From Rotaria socialis (taxonomy: Eukaryota > Rotifera > Eurotatoria > Philodinida > Philodinidae): a DNA stretch of 64,000 bases. Under the pieces are notes generated by a model. That model worked only from the letters and a program-made list of their open reading frames with translations. It ran no database searches and was not told the DNA's origin. Position numbers and translations under genes: made by a program. Below, piece after piece: positions 61,238 through 64,000 of this stretch (the stretch's first letter is position 1; each line of letters starts with the position of its first letter). Location: the NCBI GenBank assembly GCA_905331475.1, contig CAJNYU010004016.1, forward strand, positions 37,451 to 101,450. Reading direction: 5' to 3'.

Positions 61238-62814
61238 CGCTCTCGTGGTTTGACATGTGCGCAATTAATATGTAATTATACGTTTGAGTCTTATTTGTCA
61301 ATGCATCTGTCATATTTAATCTTTAAATAAAATGTCGTATATAAATCTCGGATTTAGCCGATTTTTCGAAATAATTAACATTGAAATATATATTTTGCTA
61401 ACAAAAACGCATGGAATACAGTTAGGTGAAAGCACAGTCTATATCACATATTACAAAACATTTTCTTTTATCGATTTGTTGGAATTCACGAGTATCGTAG
61501 TGCATTTTTAGTACATTATGAAAATTCAAACGTTAGAATACATGAAATAGATCGCATTGCCATATAATTGAATACATCATTTCTATAAAATGCATTCAGT
61601 ATTTCAAACATGATGCCTATGCTACACGCTTTGATATATTCGCTGGATTAAGTGCTAAATGATGCATCGCAGATAACAAAATTATTGGATGTAGTTTGAG
61701 TCGACGACAAGTAGTCCATTATTTTAAAAGGACTTTTCCCTCTATATTTCCTTTAGAAAAATGATAAGTTCTTAAATTTCAAGATAATATTCTAACAAAT
61801 GTATTATTAATAGTTTCAATAGCGCATAATGATGCATGGCAATTCTTTAGAAGAGAGCAGTTAAATGATTAAAATTCATTATTTCATATATTTTATGGAA
61901 AAACAAAACAAAATAATATACTATGTTTTTCATTATCTATCCAATATTAGCTATATGAACTTACCATTAATTGCTACGTGCATATCAGCTGTGTGAAGTG
62001 CAACATTTGTGATAGAAATTGACAAGTTGATCATAAAGGTATAGCTTTTTATTTCAATTCAATCATTGTTTCGCTGAAAAAAGAACACTAATAGAAGAAA
62101 ATTAAAATATAACAGCAATAAATAGGGTTTCCTTTTTTCTCATGAACCTACCTAATATAGATTACATTTTGTAGAGGAACCTTATGAAAATGTGATACTC
62201 TAAGTCAGGATTAAAAACTGAGTAGAAAAATGATATTTTATTAGATTAAGATGTTATTAGATGAAGCCTCTATCTAATATCCACAATCCATTTGATTCTA
62301 ATCTTGCAACTGTTAATATTCTTATAAGCTCATGTGGATCTTTTGTATAATAAATGAAGCAGATTAGAATGACTGAAGTGTGAATTATATGTCCTCTTAC
62401 ATAGTATTTTCTGGGCTTTATTTCATGTTAAAGGAATTCGATTCGTTTTTTTTCCCATTTAATAGTAAGACATGAATTGAAACGAAGAGAACTGTGCTCA
62501 TACATAGTCATTTTTGATCATCATCATTCAAAATTCAAATTCAAAATAGATAGATTATTTAGAATGAACTTAAAAAGAAATGAATCAATTCCTATACGTT
62601 TTAATGAGTTTTCTACATTTCCTTCAGCTAATATTCTCTTATGCATATCTACTTTCTAATATGATTGATTTTATATACTTGCAAATTTGGTTTGATTCCT
62701 GTTGAAATAAACTATATTGTCACTTATCTTTTAGCTATAGTTCCTCGAAATTATTTTTAATATTTTCTTGTATTTTTCATTATTCTTATGAAATCGTTTA
62801 TCCGGTGCTAGGTG
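61238..62814. other. Non-coding stretch
   Basis: AT-rich DNA downstream of the GPCR. No gene recognised. A frame at 62477-62659 has no domain. Confidence 0.45.
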
Positions 62815-63576
62815 AATTCGTCGCAAGACAATTCGTTGCAACAACATAATTAAATTACAACGTGTATGTATTCTTCCATTCCTTAAGAAATTCATTAAAT
62901 GAAAAATATGAAGAAAAAAGAATTGAACAACTAGTAAAAGTATTCAAGGAACTACTATCAGTATGGTTTCCATTTTTCGTGTGACTTCGATGTTCAACTA
63001 TCTTAATATTAAAAACCAGATCGAAGCTCAGTTCGAAGCAACCATTAAAATTGTTCAAATGTAACTATTAATTTCAAGATTCCGAATTCATTTATCTAGT
63101 CATTAATGAAACATTAATGAAAACTAGCTGATTTTATTTGAAATGTAGATAATAACAATTTACTGTCTCTCGGGCCACAGATTTTAGTGAAAATCTAGAG
63201 GTTTTCGAGGAGAGATTGATTAGTTGCTATAACTGAGAATCTTCAGTAAACAATCCTTATTATTCCTATCCTTGAACTACGTTTATACAGTCTTGATACG
63301 TATCAAATTTCAGTGCATTGCTTTGATCTATTATCGTTTGTATATGACACTACAACCGATCTAACGTCAAGGCTATTTTTCCACTTCGTAAAAATAATCA
63401 AGCGATGTCAATGGGAAAATCCAAAATCATATTGATACCATTTCCTTGAATATTTTTACTAGTTGTTCAATTCTTTTTTCTTCATATTGAATTTAATGAA
63501 TTTCTTAATGGATGCAAGAATATATACACGCTGTAATTTAATTATGTTGTTGCAACGAATTGTCTTGCGACGAATT
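62815..63576. mobile_element. Foldback element with about 150-bp terminal inverted repeats
   Basis: The left arm (62815 to about 62966) and right arm (about 63425-63576) are reverse complements at roughly 85-90 percent identity by eye. The tip reads AATTCGTCGCAAGAC then AATTCGTTGCAAC, a near-direct repeat of one 13-mer. The inner ~460 bp has no coding capacity. A target-site duplication could not be fixed; TCCGGT occurs near both outer edges (62801-62806 and 63578-63583). Probably a MITE or foldback element of a DNA transposon family. Confidence 0.75.
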
Positions 63577-64000
63577 GTCCGGTCACCCATTTATCCACTT
63601 CTATTAAGTCTCATATGTGATAAAAATGATTCATTGTCGAACAAGGAGAGAGAGAGATATTATTAGAGTATGAGCTATATTCATTGGAAATTATATTGAA
63701 AATGGAATGAATTTTGTGTTGATGCTTCAACATATGAAGATAACAAAAAATGCAGGTAAAATACTAAAAGGGTATTTTACAAGTAAACAACTTATTAATA
63801 GCATAATTAACAATTATGCATAAAATAGGATTGAGCATAAATTGAATACAATGAAAGACGACTTCAAGTTAACAGGCAGTTAAACATGATCATTCCTGTA
63901 TATGTCTCTTTCTCTGTAAAAGTCAAATGTATCAAGGAGCAGTATTTCTTTCCAGAATGGTAGACACCAAACGAACGTTCTCAAGAAATCTGTTTTTTTT
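63577..64000. other. Non-coding stretch, right edge
   Basis: AT-rich DNA to the window end. Nothing recognised. Confidence 0.45.

Noticed and set aside
1..64000. CRISPR arrays, rRNA and tRNA genes
   Set aside because: No regularly spaced repeats with unique spacers, no rRNA-like segment, and no convincing cloverleaf with a GTTC-type T-loop was found by eye; a tRNAscan run would settle the tRNA question.

Overview
The window looks like a piece of a bdelloid rotifer nuclear genome (Adineta or Rotaria type). It is about two-thirds A+T. Genes have many short GT-AG introns, often 47-75 bp. Animal genes (CKS, GPAT3/4, MFSD5, LRP12/LRP3, TXNDC15, a front-end desaturase, a cadherin, a DRW-type GPCR) lie among genes of foreign type: a plant-like PPR-DYW protein, an arginine deiminase, a fungal-type secreted protein and a bacterial DHFR/RibD-like enzyme. 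G-rich strings matching the TGTGGG hexamer reported for bdelloid telomeres also occur. The organism assignment is an inference from these features, not from a database search.

Left part (1-14.4 kb): a 13-exon PPR-DYW gene on the plus strand (1129-5809), with a 300-bp exon plus 47-bp intron cassette repeated in tandem. It is followed by a repeat-rich zone holding two related DNA-transposon-like elements (6129-7145 and 10932-12262, the latter with an 8-bp target-site duplication and a large internal palindrome) and three gene remnants: F-box/LRR-like, peptidyl-amidating lyase and arginine deiminase.

Middle part (15.2-36.9 kb): a dense run of mostly intact genes. On the minus strand there are two divergent CKS genes directly downstream of a GPAT3/4 gene with about 200-bp spacing, then an MFSD5-like molybdate transporter and an LRP12/LRP3-like CUB/LDLa receptor. 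On the plus strand there are a TXNDC15-like membrane thioredoxin and a cytochrome b5-fused fatty acid desaturase. A small gene of a bdelloid-type alpha/beta domain family closes the block on the minus strand. The 5' end of the receptor gene and its upstream DNA are duplicated about 2.9-3.3 kb away, just in front of TXNDC15.

Right part (37-64 kb): lower gene density. There is a poly-G / 10 N / poly-C assembly gap (39568-39679), an ABCB-transporter 5' fragment that runs into telomere-like repeats and a 324-bp tandem duplication (40.2-41.6 kb), a large secreted fungal-like protein (42683-45710), a GC-rich inverted repeat (47.7-48.6 kb), an intronless DHFR-like gene, a 159-bp hAT-type MITE with perfect 8-bp target-site duplication (51122-51280), a DUF4476 pseudogene, an eight-exon cadherin (54602-58244), an intronless GPCR (60317-61237), and a 762-bp element with about 150-bp terminal inverted repeats (62815-63576).

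The genes do not form one pathway. Two themes stand out: lipid metabolism (GPAT and front-end desaturase) and a high content of probable acquired genes and decaying fragments, as expected for bdelloid accessory DNA. All exon models were made by eye from splice sites and reading-frame continuity.
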